Assembly (NCBI GenBank): GCA_004565275.1
Contig: SDOX01000005.1
Coordinates: 1,090,765-1,154,764, forward strand
Reading direction: 5' to 3'
DNA from: Nannochloropsis salina CCMP1776
Taxonomy: Eukaryota; Sar; Eustigmatophyceae; Eustigmatales; Monodopsidaceae
Length of the DNA: 64,000 nucleotides
Each line of letters opens with the position of its first letter. The stretch's first letter is position 1. Below the pieces are notes generated by a model. That model did no database searches. It was not told the origin of the DNA and saw only the letters and a program-made list of their open reading frames with translations. Position numbers and translations under genes: made by a program. Of this stretch, positions 1-10,756 are shown one piece after another.

Positions 1-1
1 A

Positions 2-172
2 CTGCTGGATTTACTCCAACTGCAGTTGGGAACCGAGTGGGGGGAGATCCGTGGGCGGAAGAAGCAGCAGGGACACAGGGCGCGGAGGAGCGTACGTGCG
101 AAAGAAGAGATTGGTGACGCCACCATGATTAGAGGGGTCATCGCAGAGGTACAGGCGTGCGAAGGATTGTGA
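2..172 (+). CDS. Possible 3' end of a gene entering from the left edge
   Basis: One frame stays open from base 2 to a TGA at 170-172. It encodes a charged, leucine- and glutamine-containing tail (LLDLLQLQLG near the start, VIAEVQACEGL at the end), and base composition falls towards AT-rich just after the stop, as at other 3' ends in this window. I do not recognise the peptide. The opposite strand is also open here, so the call rests on composition and position only. Confidence 0.3.
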   Translation: MLDLLQLQLGTEWGEIRGRKKQQGHRARRSVRAKEEIGDATMIRGVIAEVQACEGL

Positions 173-961
173 CCAAGGATCAGGCGGGAGCACAGTTTTT
201 GGAGGGATCATGTTTTTAACAGGGAGAACGGCTGCTTGTTCATGCCATTGCATTTTCGTAATGTAACATTTTGACAGTTTTGGAAAGCAGTGGATTTAAC
301 CCCTGTTTGACTGAAGTCGACAGGAATATTTTGGGTGAGGAGGAGCCAGTTTTATATCTCTAGCCAACACTGTATGGCAGCCAGTATTTTACTTGGTATG
401 CAATGTATTTTGGCATTTTTTCAGCTAACATAATAGAGTCCGCCGGAAAAAGCTCCAAAGAAATGTAGGTGCAATCTTCTATACGATATCGCTTCATCGA
501 AGATGTCGCATTGAGGGCCACTGCCTTTACGTTCCTCGTGCTCACTCGCTCTTGAGCTTCCACCAGCTTTGCTTCATTTCTTACATCGCATCTGTCAAGG
601 TCGCACATCGAAAATACTGAGGGAAAGACACAATGACTGCTGCCACGTGTGATTGCATTTGTCCCTAACATTCAAAGCCAGACGAAGAGTCCAATGCTGA
701 CAGGAAAATTGAAGGAATACGAAAGGAGCAGGGACCATCGAAAAGTAAATTTGTCGTAGAAAATCACAATTAAAATAGGTGAGAGATTCTTCTTCTAAGG
801 TGCAGAGTTTCTCAAGCATGACTGTCGCCTTCCGTAGATTCCGTTTTGAAACCAGACCCCCACGCCCTCACGCCGCGCTTGCACTACTCTGCTGTTCCCG
901 ATCCCGCCCCTCCCCCCTCCCTCCCTTGCCATGCCTTCCATCTTTTTCGCTATCAAGGAGT
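173..961. other. Gap downstream of eL43, no clear gene
   Basis: No convincing protein is encoded here. On the minus strand, downstream of eL43, several pyrimidine-AG acceptor-like sites and a GTAAGA donor-like site (near 590-720) suggest a spliced 3' UTR or an unrecognised minor gene. A 103-codon minus-strand frame (360-671) has no recognisable motif. Pyrimidine-rich DNA lies at 890-950. Confidence 0.3.
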
Positions 962-1488
962 TTAGACGGCCTCAGCCTTAGCCTTGCGTAGGCGAGCAAG
1001 TGTTGATCGCACTTGGACCGCAGCTGCAGTGGAAAGCGTGTAGGCACCGCCCGCCATGCTCTTCTTGCATGAACCACACTTCCAGATGCCTACCACTTCC
1101 CGCTTTACGTTGTCCTTCCCGCAAAAGACACACGTGTACTTGGAATGCTGTGATATTTCAATCTTTTTGATAATCTTTCGAAGGGAAGCTCCGTATCGCG
1201 TACCATACTTCCCGCAAATTCCTACTTTCTTAGTGCGCTTTCCCTGTTCAAATTTAATTACAGATGTGGGTGTCGATTCTTGTTAGGCCAAAAGGTCGGG
1301 AGTAGACACGTGTGGATGATAAGCAATTGTCGTCATAAACCCTGTGTGAGCTGCACTTGATTCCTCTTACACAGGATAACATGCGATTCCACGCTCCATC
1401 ACGTGCCTTCTGTCGTGTTGTTTCTTACAACCGCCTCTCACAATTTTCCCACGCTTTCCCCTACGAGACAACCAAGACAACGTACCAT
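962..1488 (-). CDS. RPL37A: 60S ribosomal protein eL43 (L37a)
   Basis: Component of the large cytosolic ribosomal subunit. The gene is complement(join(962..1243,1486..1488)): exon 1 contributes only the ATG, followed at once by donor GTACGT; a 242-nt intron ends ...GAACAG; exon 2 resumes [20 protein letters not shown], the signature start of the family. The protein is 94 residues against about 92 in animals. The four-cysteine zinc ribbon is intact (CVFCGK and WKCGSC pairs), followed by the conserved [13 protein letters not shown] segment. An intron directly after the start codon is common in ribosomal protein genes of intron-poor eukaryotes, and it means a simple ATG-to-stop scan misses the gene. 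Identification is near certain; the exact donor is inferred from splice consensus. Confidence 0.93.
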
Positions 1489-1794
1489 GGTGACTGATGA
1501 CAAGTTTGAGGTCGATAGATATGACGGGTGGAAGGAAAACAAGGATGTAGCGTGTGTGGTATGCGTATGAAGAAGCGTGAGAACGACTGCACGTATGGGG
1601 CCGATTCCATAAACCCACCATTGTCGCTATTCCAGCAGGACGACAGCCATGCCATCCTGCATTGCACTCAGTTCACATTTGCTGCCACATGTCGTTGATC
1701 ATCGTGACGACAATAAGAGAGAAAAAAGGGAAGGCCTAGCTTGCCCGTGGAGGGCGGTGCACGCGATGCTCGACAGCCGTCCGTTCCCACACAG

Positions 1795-2159
1795 GAAAAG
1801 GAAAATCAGGAGCCGGCCCCTGGACGACAACAGCCTCAGAACTAATCTGCCACCGCCCCGTCTACCATCCTCAAAACCCGAGCTACCATGACCATGCACG
1901 GGGTGCGGCTCGCCAGAGCTTTACCACCACACGCGAACGGGGAGGCGGGGCGGGCGGCGACGGAGGGCCCTCAGACCGTAATTACCTCCCACTTCGGCCA
2001 CCCCCATATCGCGCATCTGCGGCTGCCTTTCGCCGCTGGACTCGCCGCTATTTCTTGGCGCAACACGGGACCGCTGCCCTCAAGGAGGAAGAAAATCTTG
2101 CGATGGTTCAGTTCAACGACCTCCGGATGGAGTCCCCGGTGTTGCGCGAGTGCGCATAA
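1795..2159 (+). CDS. Candidate terminal exon of an unrecognised small gene
   Basis: From a possible acceptor (CCCACACAG at about 1786-1794) one frame runs 121 codons to TAA at 2157-2159. It encodes a proline/glycine/arginine-rich stretch, then a non-repetitive helical tail (FRRWTRRYFLAQHGTAALKE followed by MVQFNDLRMESPVLREC). The tail looks like real protein and uses GC-rich codons like neighbouring genes. No ATG precedes the stretch in this frame, so an upstream exon, perhaps near 1640-1740, would be needed; alternatively translation begins at an internal ATG at 2103 and gives only 18 residues. I do not recognise a family. Confidence 0.3.
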
Positions 2160-2748
2160 AAATGCGGATTTCCACCCCTTGCTTTCTAAACATTACTATC
2201 ATCATGACCGTCGCTGGCACCCTCGCGCCTGCAAGTGACGGTTTTCTTGGTTGATGATGGCAGAAATGGATGCGTAGCACTGTGGTCTAAACAGTCTGGC
2301 TTTTTCGCGAGGTGGGGACGCTCTTTAGCACTCACCATCGAAAGTGTTGATTGTCTCTTCTTTCGCGAGGGTGAGGGACGTGCGCTGTTCTGTAGAGATT
2401 TACTAGATCTGCGCATGAATTGGCTCTCTGGCGCGCTGGAATAATCAGTTTGCGCTCAGTCACTCTCCCGTGCAATCGACCTCGTTGTGACTCTGGCTGC
2501 GTCTCATGCGATTTTCTCTTTCCCCTCGACTCTTTTCATACACCACAGAGAAATAGAAATTATTGATGCCTTTTGCTTAGTAGCGTACATAGAGACATTT
2601 TTGCCCGGCCGTGGCTGCTCTCAGCCAGCACACCATGGTGGAGTTTCCCGGGCATGGTATGCACTCGAGGGGCGCACAGACGAATGAGAGCCCTCACCGG
2701 ACCACTTCAAGCCGAAGGCGTCCGCGTCAAAGAACTGTCGCTAATGTT
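2160..2748. other. Gap before first RAP gene
   Basis: No gene is seen. It contains two short imperfect repeats of TTTCGCGAGG (near 2304 and 2360). The 5' leader of the RAP gene probably lies in its right half, where an in-frame upstream ATG (2635) also occurs. Confidence 0.35.
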
Positions 2749-4947
2749 ATGGTGAAGTGGTGCTCGGCTACCGCGCTTTTTGGAGGCTTACAGCAATTAT
2801 CGCGAGGAGACGCATTTCAGTCCACGTGTTCGGGATCGTCTCCAGGTCTACCGCGCGTCCGCTGCAATGCCCCACGACCAGTTTTTTGGCCTCCGCTTTT
2901 CTCTTCGTTTGCGGGCAGCAGCGACGGAAGCTTCGACATGAGTTTTGATGAGTTTTTCAGAAGCGAGACAAGCAATGGGAACGCGTGCACACCCGGAACT
3001 TCGACGAACTGGCGGGACCTGGCCTCGCACCGCGCCCCCGGCCGCCCCCCCCCCCGTTTCCCCCGTCACCGGCAGCAGCTGGGCTCTCCTCTTTCCCCTT
3101 TCACCTCCCCAGCTCTGGCTGAGACGACCGACGTGGCCCTGCCCTCCGACCCGCAGAGGCCACAAGCCGCAAGGCCGCCTCTCCCGGGCCGCCTCGATGC
3201 AGGCTTCCAGGTCGGGGACTGGCGGGCGAGCAAGGAGGAGTCTCAACACACGCAAAGCCTCATCCTCCAGGCCCAGTCGGAGCCTGCGGACATGCTTCGC
3301 CTCCTGCTCGACAACCCTTCCTGCTGCAACCACGTCAACGTCTGCACTGTCCTGCACCGCTGTGCGAGGCTGGCCGGGACGCCGCGTCTGACCCCCGCCA
3401 TCGAGGCCACCATCATCCAGAGCCTCCTGCCCGTGGTGGCGGAGGTCCTGCCGGCGTGCAAGGGCCGCCAGCTCTGCAACTTGGCCTGGTCCCTCGTCAG
3501 GCTCGGTATGCCGGACGAGGCCCTCTTTGACGCCACCATCGACCGGCTCCAGGAGCGGCAGGGGGCCCTCCTGGAAGCCTGCAATGCGGGGGAGCTGGCC
3601 ATGGTGCTGTGGGCCATCGCCTCGGCGGGCTTGACCTTCCAGCACGCCTCGTTCTTCGAGAGGGCGGCCGGGTCCTTGGCGGAGCTCGCGGTCGGGCTCC
3701 GGCCCCGCGAGATCGGCCTCATTACCTGGGCGTACGCGACCTGGCTGGGGAACGACTTGAAGCTGAACGGGCAGCAGCAGCGAGGGATGGGAGCAGGGGG
3801 ACTGGGCGGGTGGGAGAGCTGCGACGCGGTGGAAGGGGCGGCGGGGCCCGGGGGGGCGGCGGGGCTGCCGGGGCCCAGTGGGAGGAAATGGTTGGTGGCC
3901 CCCATGGTGAGTTTGTTGGAGGCGACGCTGCAGGTGGAGGCAGATTTGCAGGCCAAAGACATCGCCATGATCGCATGGGCCTTTGGGAAGATTGCGGCTC
4001 TGGATTGGAACGCCATGGGCCCGCACGTGGACATGCTCTGCGCAGTCTTGGCCTCGGCGGCGCTCCGGCACATCCGCGACTTCAGCGCGCAAGACTTGGC
4101 CGAGCTTTCCGTGGGCGTGGTGGCCATGCAGTACGACAATGCCAACCTCATGCAGCTGGTTGCCTACCAGGCGGCCCGGAAGCTCCGCTCCTTCTCCCAC
4201 CGGGAGCTCAGCAACATTATCTGGGCGTACGGGAAGGTCTTTCGCCGGCCTCGGAAGTTCGTGCTGGCCGCCGCGGCAGAAGCGCGGCTTCGTCTCCCGC
4301 ATTTTACCCCCACAGAACTTGCGAACGTGGTCTGGGCACTGACGGTGCTGGAAGTCTACGACGTCGGGCTCTTCCGAGAGGTGTTTGACAGGGCCGCGGC
4401 GGACGAGGGGCTGCGGCTTTTGCAAGAAGGGGACCTGAACCAATTGTACCAAGTGTACTGCCTGTTGCGGCTGCAAGCGCCCGAGGCCGTTACAGGCGTG
4501 GGGCGGGGCTTGCTCGTGGCGATGGAGGAGGCTTGGGCCATCAGCAAGGATCGGGAGAAGCGGACAACCAAGCGGCAGGCGGCCGTCGCCAAAGTGCTGG
4601 AGAGCCTGCACATCCGTCACCGGGTGGAAGCCGAACACGATATCGACATTCTCCTGCCTGAGCACGGAGTGGCCTTGGAAGTCGATGGTCCCGCGCATTT
4701 TTTGAGGAACACAGGCCATCCGATGGGACACACCATTATGAAGCGGCGCCTGCTGGAGCTGATGGGCTACAATGTTATCTCAGTGCCGCACTTTGAGTTC
4801 GACCGCATTCCTTACTGGTCTTCCATGGAACTCAAGCGATATTTGCAGCGCAAATGTCAGACTGAAGAAGTGTTGTACTTCAACGACCTGGATTCCTCGA
4901 CTCACAAGCCTTACCCTCCCCGGGGGAAGAAGACGCGCTTCGATTGA
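2749..4947 (+). CDS. RAP-domain protein with FAST/OPR-like helical repeats, probably plastid
   Basis: Predicted organelle RNA-binding protein of 732 residues, intronless. The C-terminal ~80 residues form a RAP domain (EHDIDILLPEHGVALEVDGP, then AHFLRN and a hydrophobic strand ISVPHFEF), a restriction-endonuclease-like fold found in organellar RNA-processing proteins. Before it are helical repeats with the recurring pattern LxxxxWAxxxL (LCNLAWSLVRLG, LAMVLWAIASAG, IGLITWAYATWL, IAMIAWAFGKI, LSNIIWAYGKV, LANVVWALTVLE). I chose the ATG at 2749 because it starts a hydrophobic signal-like sequence ending GDA/FQS, resembling the ASA-F cleavage motif of secondary-plastid proteins. An earlier in-frame ATG at 2635 would add 38 polar residues. 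A 627-codon open frame on the other strand is a GC-rich shadow. Confidence 0.9.
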   Translation: MVKWCSATALFGGLQQLSRGDAFQSTCSGSSPGLPRVRCNAPRPVFWPPLFSSFAGSSDGSFDMSFDEFFRSETSNGNACTPGTSTNWRDLASHRAPGRPPPRFPRHRQQLGSPLSPFTSPALAETTDVALPSDPQRPQAARPPLPGRLDAGFQVGDWRASKEESQHTQSLILQAQSEPADMLRLLLDNPSCCNHVNVCTVLHRCARLAGTPRLTPAIEATIIQSLLPVVAEVLPACKGRQLCNLAWSLVRLGMPDEALFDATIDRLQERQGALLEACNAGELAMVLWAIASAGLTFQHASFFERAAGSLAELAVGLRPREIGLITWAYATWLGNDLKLNGQQQRGMGAGGLGGWESCDAVEGAAGPGGAAGLPGPSGRKWLVAPMVSLLEATLQVEADLQAKDIAMIAWAFGKIAALDWNAMGPHVDMLCAVLASAALRHIRDFSAQDLAELSVGVVAMQYDNANLMQLVAYQAARKLRSFSHRELSNIIWAYGKVFRRPRKFVLAAAAEARLRLPHFTPTELANVVWALTVLEVYDVGLFREVFDRAAADEGLRLLQEGDLNQLYQVYCLLRLQAPEAVTGVGRGLLVAMEEAWAISKDREKRTTKRQAAVAKVLESLHIRHRVEAEHDIDILLPEHGVALEVDGPAHFLRNTGHPMGHTIMKRRLLELMGYNVISVPHFEFDRIPYWSSMELKRYLQRKCQTEEVLYFNDLDSSTHKPYPPRGKKTRFD

Positions 4948-5524
4948 CTGTCTTTGGGATGATTGCATGTGGACAGAGGTTGTTTTATGATCGACATTGA
5001 ACAGATGGATAGAAATTTGTTGCTTACTGTACAGAAGAGATGCGTTTGTTTACATAGATAGCGTGAATGGAATCGGTATCGGAGGCGGGGAAAATAGGGG
5101 GTGGTAAGACAGTCCAGGTATCTGACATCAAGTCCCGGTGTGACACTAGAACCCTTCGGCTAAAGATACCTTTGCCGTGCATCCTCGATAAATAGGTATT
5201 CTTTGTACATGTGTGCCGTTAAGAGGTAGGACCAGGAGGTTTAATGAAAAAAGCTGGTTGACAGCTCGGATCGAGGTTGACGACGACGACGAACAACGTC
5301 TTGAAGTTTTGTTGTCATTTTGCTTGCTTATTTTTGTCAGCCGCCCCCTTCATACGAAGCGTGGATATTACCAGGTTGCATTACCACGGACCTAACCTGT
5401 CTACCTTCTCGTCTTGGGCTTATTTTTACTCCGGCAGGTCTTCCTAGGTCAGAGACCTGCGTTCCCCCCCAGAGCCTCCTCTTCACAAGGAACAGGGGCT
5501 CGCGTCCTTGCATCCAAGAACCTT
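4948..5524. other. Gap between RAP gene and SBNO
   Basis: Holds the RAP 3' UTR and SBNO leader. A pyrimidine-rich stretch ending CCGGCAG at about 5438 is a possible acceptor of a 5' UTR intron. A short GAC-type repeat (GACGACGACGA) sits at about 5280. No coding region is seen. Confidence 0.4.
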
Positions 5525-8500
5525 ATGCCCGGTGGTGCACGACGTCGCCAGCGACGTAGGGATGGCGGGAGCTTTTGGGGTGATTTCGCACGGGCAGGAT
5601 TAGACTATATTTTACCTGTGATACGAGACAATCTGTCGCGACCGGCCCCTGTAGCATGCAACCCCGGTAACTTTCCTCAAAGTAATCCTTTTCAGCGACA
5701 ACCAGGGCGAGACTACAACCGTTCAAATGGTGGGTCTGCCCACAGGAGGCCTCCGGAGGTTGTTGGAGGGACAGGGGATCAGTCAATGGGGAGGGGAGGC
5801 AGTAGGGAGGATGTCGGGGCTCCCGATGAGTGGGAAGATGGCGAGGAGGCGCAGGAGGAGATGCGTGAGCTGACAGCACTCTACGATGGAGACGACGACG
5901 ACGCCACTGATGGTACGGACGGTGTGAATGAAGAGTACCGGCCGGCTCGACTTAAGGGCGGCGTTCCTCATCCCGGCAATGTGGTGCAGTCCGTCGCCAT
6001 GGCCGCTGCCGTGCCCCCGCCGATCACCTACAAACTAGGCTTGCCCCGGAGACTCGTGGAGTCTGGAGCTCTATCCTTGTTGCAGGTGGAGGCTGTACTG
6101 TATTGCATGCAAATGCACGAAACGAGGCTTCCCACGGGGGCGCGGGCTGGCTGGATGCTCGGGGATGGCACGGGCATCGGGAAAGGCCGCATCTTGGCGG
6201 CCATCATCTTGGAAAACCTCATCCGGGGCCGGGACCGGGCAATATGGGTCACAGCATCTCCTTTCTTGGCGATGCAGATCCGTCGGGATGCGCGGGATGT
6301 CGGTGAGCGGGGGGGGCTCGGGGCGAGGGGCCTCGGGGGGTGGCCAAGCGCAGCTTGGCATTTTCGAGCTTCTCGTCCACGAAACGTTGCTCAACCCCGT
6401 CATTCCGTCTCTCACCAGGATTGAAAACGAGAATCTGGGAGCTCTCCGACCAGAAACTAAAGGACAATCACGACCTGTCCGACATGGGCCCCGGCCTCAT
6501 GATCTGCACCTACCGCACGCTCCTCGGGCAGGAGGCTGGGGGCTCGGTGACCCGGGTGAACCAGCTCCTGAGTTGGGTGGGGGGGGACGGGTGGGACGGG
6601 GTCTTGGCGCTGGACGAGGCGCACAGGGCCAAGAACCTCCACGCCCAGGGCGGGGGCAAGCCCAGCAAGACGGCTGTCGTCATCGACGCCCTCCAAAGCC
6701 GACTCCGGGATGCCCGCGTCATCTATGCCTCGGCGACCGTTGCCACCGAGCCCCAGAACATGCAGTGCCTCTCCAGACTGGGCCTGTGGGGTCCGGGCAC
6801 GGCTTTCGATTCCTCCACGCGCTTCGCCAAGGCCATGACCGACGCCGGTCTCCCGGGCCTGGAGCTCCTTTCCGTGAATCTGAAGCTGGCAGGCAAGTAC
6901 TTCGCAAGGACCTTGGGCTTCAAGGGATGCGAGTTCCAGGTGGTGAAAGTCCCGATGGACCCGAATTTTGCGGCGGTGTACGATGCCTGTGCGAGGCAAT
7001 GGATGGAGCTGCAGCAAGACTTGCGGTTGCTGGTGCCGTGCGGTCCTGTCTGGCGGAAAAGGAAGAAGAAGAGGTCCGAGAAGCAGAAACGGAGGGCCAT
7101 GGGCCTGAACGGGATGGAAGAGGCAGATGGAGAAGAGGAAGGAAGGACTGCTCCCACGGACGAGGAGAAAGCCAAGCAGATGATTTGGATGTTGTTCTGG
7201 GCGACGCAGCAACGCTTTTTTAGGAGTTTGTACGTGGCTGCGAAGGTGCCTACGGTCATTGCTCTGGCGCAAGAGGCAATTGCCAACGGGTACGCACCCG
7301 TGATTGGACTCCAAACCACCGGCGAGAGTCAGATTCGCGTGGAAAGAGAAAGGACGGCGGAGCGGCGGAAGCGGGCAGCAGGCCTGGGCCCGGTGGGGGT
7401 CAGCGAGGTCCAGGATATAGAGGAGCTGTCGCAGTGTCGCGGTCAAATGGACCGCTTCTTGACAGTCCATATGAGCGACGCTTTGGGGCCAGGGACGGCG
7501 GAGGTTCGATCCCGCCATCTTTCCTGGCTGGATCGTATGGGCCCGCGCTTGCCACCCAACCCCTTGGACCAGCTCGTGGAGGGCCTGGGAGGGGCGGAGG
7601 TGGTCGCAGAACTGACAGGGCGCCAGTTCCGGAGAAAGCATGGCCGGTACGAGCAGACAGCTACCTCGCAAAGGCTGCACGAGGCGGAGCGGACGGCCTT
7701 CCAGCGGGGTACGAAGCTCGCTGCCGTCATCTCCGAGGCGGCCTCTGTTGGGATTTCATTGCACAGTGACCGGAGGGAGCCAACGGCGCACAAACGTCGG
7801 GTACACTTCTGCCTGGAGCTTGCCTGGGGCGCCGATCGCGTTATGCAGCAACTAGGGCGGACGCATCGTACCAATGCGATGACGGGCCCGCTGTACAAGT
7901 TTGTTGTCACCGAGAAAGTGGGCGCCGACACACGGTTTATCAGCACGGTCGCTCGTCGCCTGCAGTCGCTGGGTGCCATATGCCACGGTCATGAGGGAGC
8001 CACGACCAAGACGATAAATCTGCGCGAGTACAACGTGGAGTCAAAGCATGGGGACGAGGCCTACACAAGACTTTGGTCCGTCGAGGATCCCAGTCCGCGC
8101 TATCGGAAGGCCCTGCGAATCTTGGAGGCTGTGGCCCTGAATAGGGATGATGATACCAGAAAATTTCTTAATCGTTGTTTAAGTTTTGAACTGGAAATTC
8201 AGCATGTTCTGATGGACAAATTTTTCGAATTGTTCAACAAGGTAAGGGAGCAAGAGGTTGTTGAGTCGGGAGAAAATAAGACATTGGATGACGGGGAACG
8301 GATTGACGAGTACAGTAGTAAAGTGCTCTGGATGCCCAAAGGTTCAGATATCTTCTTGGGAAGAAAGATGAGACGGGATGAGCGTTTTTCCCCTCAGATT
8401 CCTGACCCGATCATTTCTCAACGGGGTCAAATGCGTCAGGTAGTACATGCTGCCAAATTGGATGGCACATATGAGTCACAAGGCATAATAAACATCCGAG

Positions 8501-10332
8501 GGGAGGCTGTAGAAGTGCATGGACCCATCAAGAAGTATAAAACTTCAGACGATGTCTTACAGCTGTCTCTTCCACGACCTTCTTTGACTGAGACAGTCGC
8601 AGCTGGAGCGTCTCACGTCGCTCCTTGCATTGTTGATGGTGGCGACAATCATGAAAGCAAAGCTGTGCTCGCCAACAAGGGTCTCACAAACGGAGTTTGC
8701 CACCAGGACATGAAGAGGGCAAAAAGTTTGCATGAAGAGACGACCATGTCTCTAGTCACCCTCACTCTGGACCGAGGTCTGCGTTTCGACCGGGCCCTTG
8801 AGATGCTGAAGGGGGCAGACGCGGGCGGTGAGGGTCATCTCGGTGGAAATGGCTTTTATCTTTCCCTGGACTCGGTCAGGCCTTTTTTGGCCCTCGATCG
8901 TGGAGGGGGTTGCTCGTTTAAGATAATCTTCCCCGACGTGGGCCGTCAAGCATTCGTGGACAAGAGGCCTGAGCACTTGCTCCGGGCGCAATACCTTCGA
9001 CCCCACGAGGCGGAAAAAGCCTGGACACGCTGCTACAATGCCGCTCTCGTTCGCTGCTTCCCTCATGGTCGACAAGCACCCTCCGGTAGCGTAGGCCTAC
9101 GGATTCATAAGGCTTTCATGTTGACGTTCGACGTTATCAGACACTGGCAGCTAGTTCAAAAATTGGCACGTAGGAAGCGGCTGCGTGTTGTAAGAGCGGC
9201 AATCACATCAAAACCGAAGAAGCATTTCATGGGGGTTATGCTCTCGGAAAAAGCATTAAGAAGGTTAGAGGGGCTAGGTCTGCCTGTGGTAGATGAAGAG
9301 GGAGAGGCAGCCGCCGAGGAAGGTTTTGAAGACAAGCAATTGGATGTAATTACTTTTTTTGAAGAATGGGAGAGAGAAGTTAAAGAAAAGGCAATGAGTG
9401 GCATGCTTGAGGGCAGGAACGGAAAGGAAAGTGTGGAAGAGCAGGGTAAATATGATAAAATGGAGGTCGTAAAGACTGAATCAAACATCATGGATGGAAG
9501 CACCGCAGAAGGGCATGACCTAGAGCATGAAGAGCAAAATGTCATATATTTGGATAGCGATTTGGATTCGGAAAGTGTCACCGAAATATTTGGCTTGGAG
9601 GAGGATCATGGAAGAAGGATGCTTCATGGATCGAAAGAGAAATGGAGTCGGGAGGACTCTGTGGACTCTGCAGGTGCGAGTACATTGGAAGTTGTTCATG
9701 AGGACGACGACAAAATGGATACATTGAGCACCGAGAGTCCTTATATTTGTGCCCAGGTGTCTTCAATCTCGGAAGCATCAGATGGTGATGTAAACGCTCG
9801 TAAAGGCAGTGAGAATGCTTTCAAAGGAATCGTCGATTTGTCACATGTCTGCGTACTGGAGGATGGAAAGGAGGACTCCGTGGGTGAAAGAGAGAAATCG
9901 CGCGTGTACCCGACCGTGCATGATCATAAGACCGTGATCGATGTCGATGCTTTGGACGATAAAGGACTGGGAAGAAAGAGAGGCGGGTATGAAAATGACA
10001 GCAGTACTGCTGCCCGCAACAGTGCAAGCTGTGAGGCTTCTCGCAATGGCGAAGGCTCTGTGAAGATCCAAAACCCGATTGATTTAAGTATAGAGACGGG
10101 AAGTTCCCGAGCGGGGGACATGGAAGATGAGGACACTTTGGTAGTGGATCTCTTGGATATGCTGGATGAGCTTAAAGATGAAGACATCATCACGAAGCAG
10201 GAAGCGCGAGGACTCCGTGCGCGGGCAGTGAACAGGGATGCGCTTGTCGTGGAGGCATTTTACAAAGCACGTGAATGCAATACAGCCTACACAGGCGGGC
10301 AAGTTTTTCGAAAGATTGCGTTGGGAATGTGA
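5525..10332 (+). CDS. SBNO: Strawberry-notch (SBNO) family helicase-like protein
   Basis: Nuclear DExH-type regulator of 1563 residues; SBNO proteins act in transcription and chromatin control downstream of signalling. Structure: join(5525..6302,6419..10332), with a 116-nt GTGAGC...CACCAG intron inside the helicase core. Visible motifs: SBNO-specific lead-in (LPTGARAGWMLGDG), Walker A GDGTGIGKGR at about residue 213, LALDEAHRAKN at about 320 (DEAH in place of the usual DECH), VIGLQTTGES, and the C-terminal helicase motif GRTHRTNAMTGPLYKFV at about 740. Residues ~1000-1450 form a long acidic low-complexity insert. The last ~60 residues make a predicted helical element (LLDMLDELKDEDIITKQEA) not usual for SBNO. 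The start ATG at 5525 is the first in frame; an upstream exon cannot be excluded. Confidence 0.93.
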
Positions 10333-10390
10333 TACTACTGTAGAGCCGTTGGATTTCAAACTGCATGATAGAGGCAGACTCACGAAGACT

Positions 10391-10588
10391 GGAATTGTAA
10401 GATTGTATACTTGCTGAGGTGTCAAATAAATATGGCAATAAGTAAGAAGTTGAGTTTTCCCGGAATTTGTACTTAGCTGCTAAGGTGCCTACGGTTGTTC
10501 TGGCGCGGGAAATGAACCCCTGGAATTGTAAGATTGTATACTTGCTGAGTTGTCAAATAAATATGGCTTTTAGTAAAAACTTGATTTA
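10391..10588 (+). repeat. Duplicated SBNO 3' UTR flanking an SBNO-like coding shard
   Basis: Two direct copies of a ~67-nt segment (GGAATTGTAAGATTGTATAC...) start at 10391 and 10522. The first ~46 bases differ at one position; the rest diverges more. Between them, 10463-10512 reads NLYLAAKVPTVVLARE in one frame and aligns to SLYVAAKVPTVIALAQE encoded at about 7225-7275 of the SBNO gene, with an in-frame 3-nt deletion and mostly conservative or synonymous changes. The order (internal coding piece joined to a second 3' UTR) is what a collapsed tandem duplicate of SBNO would leave. Confidence 0.8.
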
Positions 10589-10756
10589 TGCGGCAAAACT
10601 TTGCTTGTGTGCTCCAAAAAGCCGAAGGCAGGATCAACGATAAGCCACAACAGTGCTTTTATTCAACAAGCTTTCTTTCTATCGTGGATTCCCAGAGCCA
10701 ACGGAGAACGCGGCGTCAAGGATAATTTTGCGCGCATTCATCCTTAACGTGACATT

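Noticed and set aside
2848-4731. 627-codon open frame antisense to the first RAP gene
   Set aside because: High GC at third codon positions leaves the opposite strand free of stops; the translation is Arg/Pro/Gly-rich with no motif, while the plus strand has a clear RAP domain.
6457-7680. 407-codon frame antisense to SBNO
   Set aside because: Shadow of the helicase coding frame; low-complexity Pro/Leu/Arg composition and no motif.
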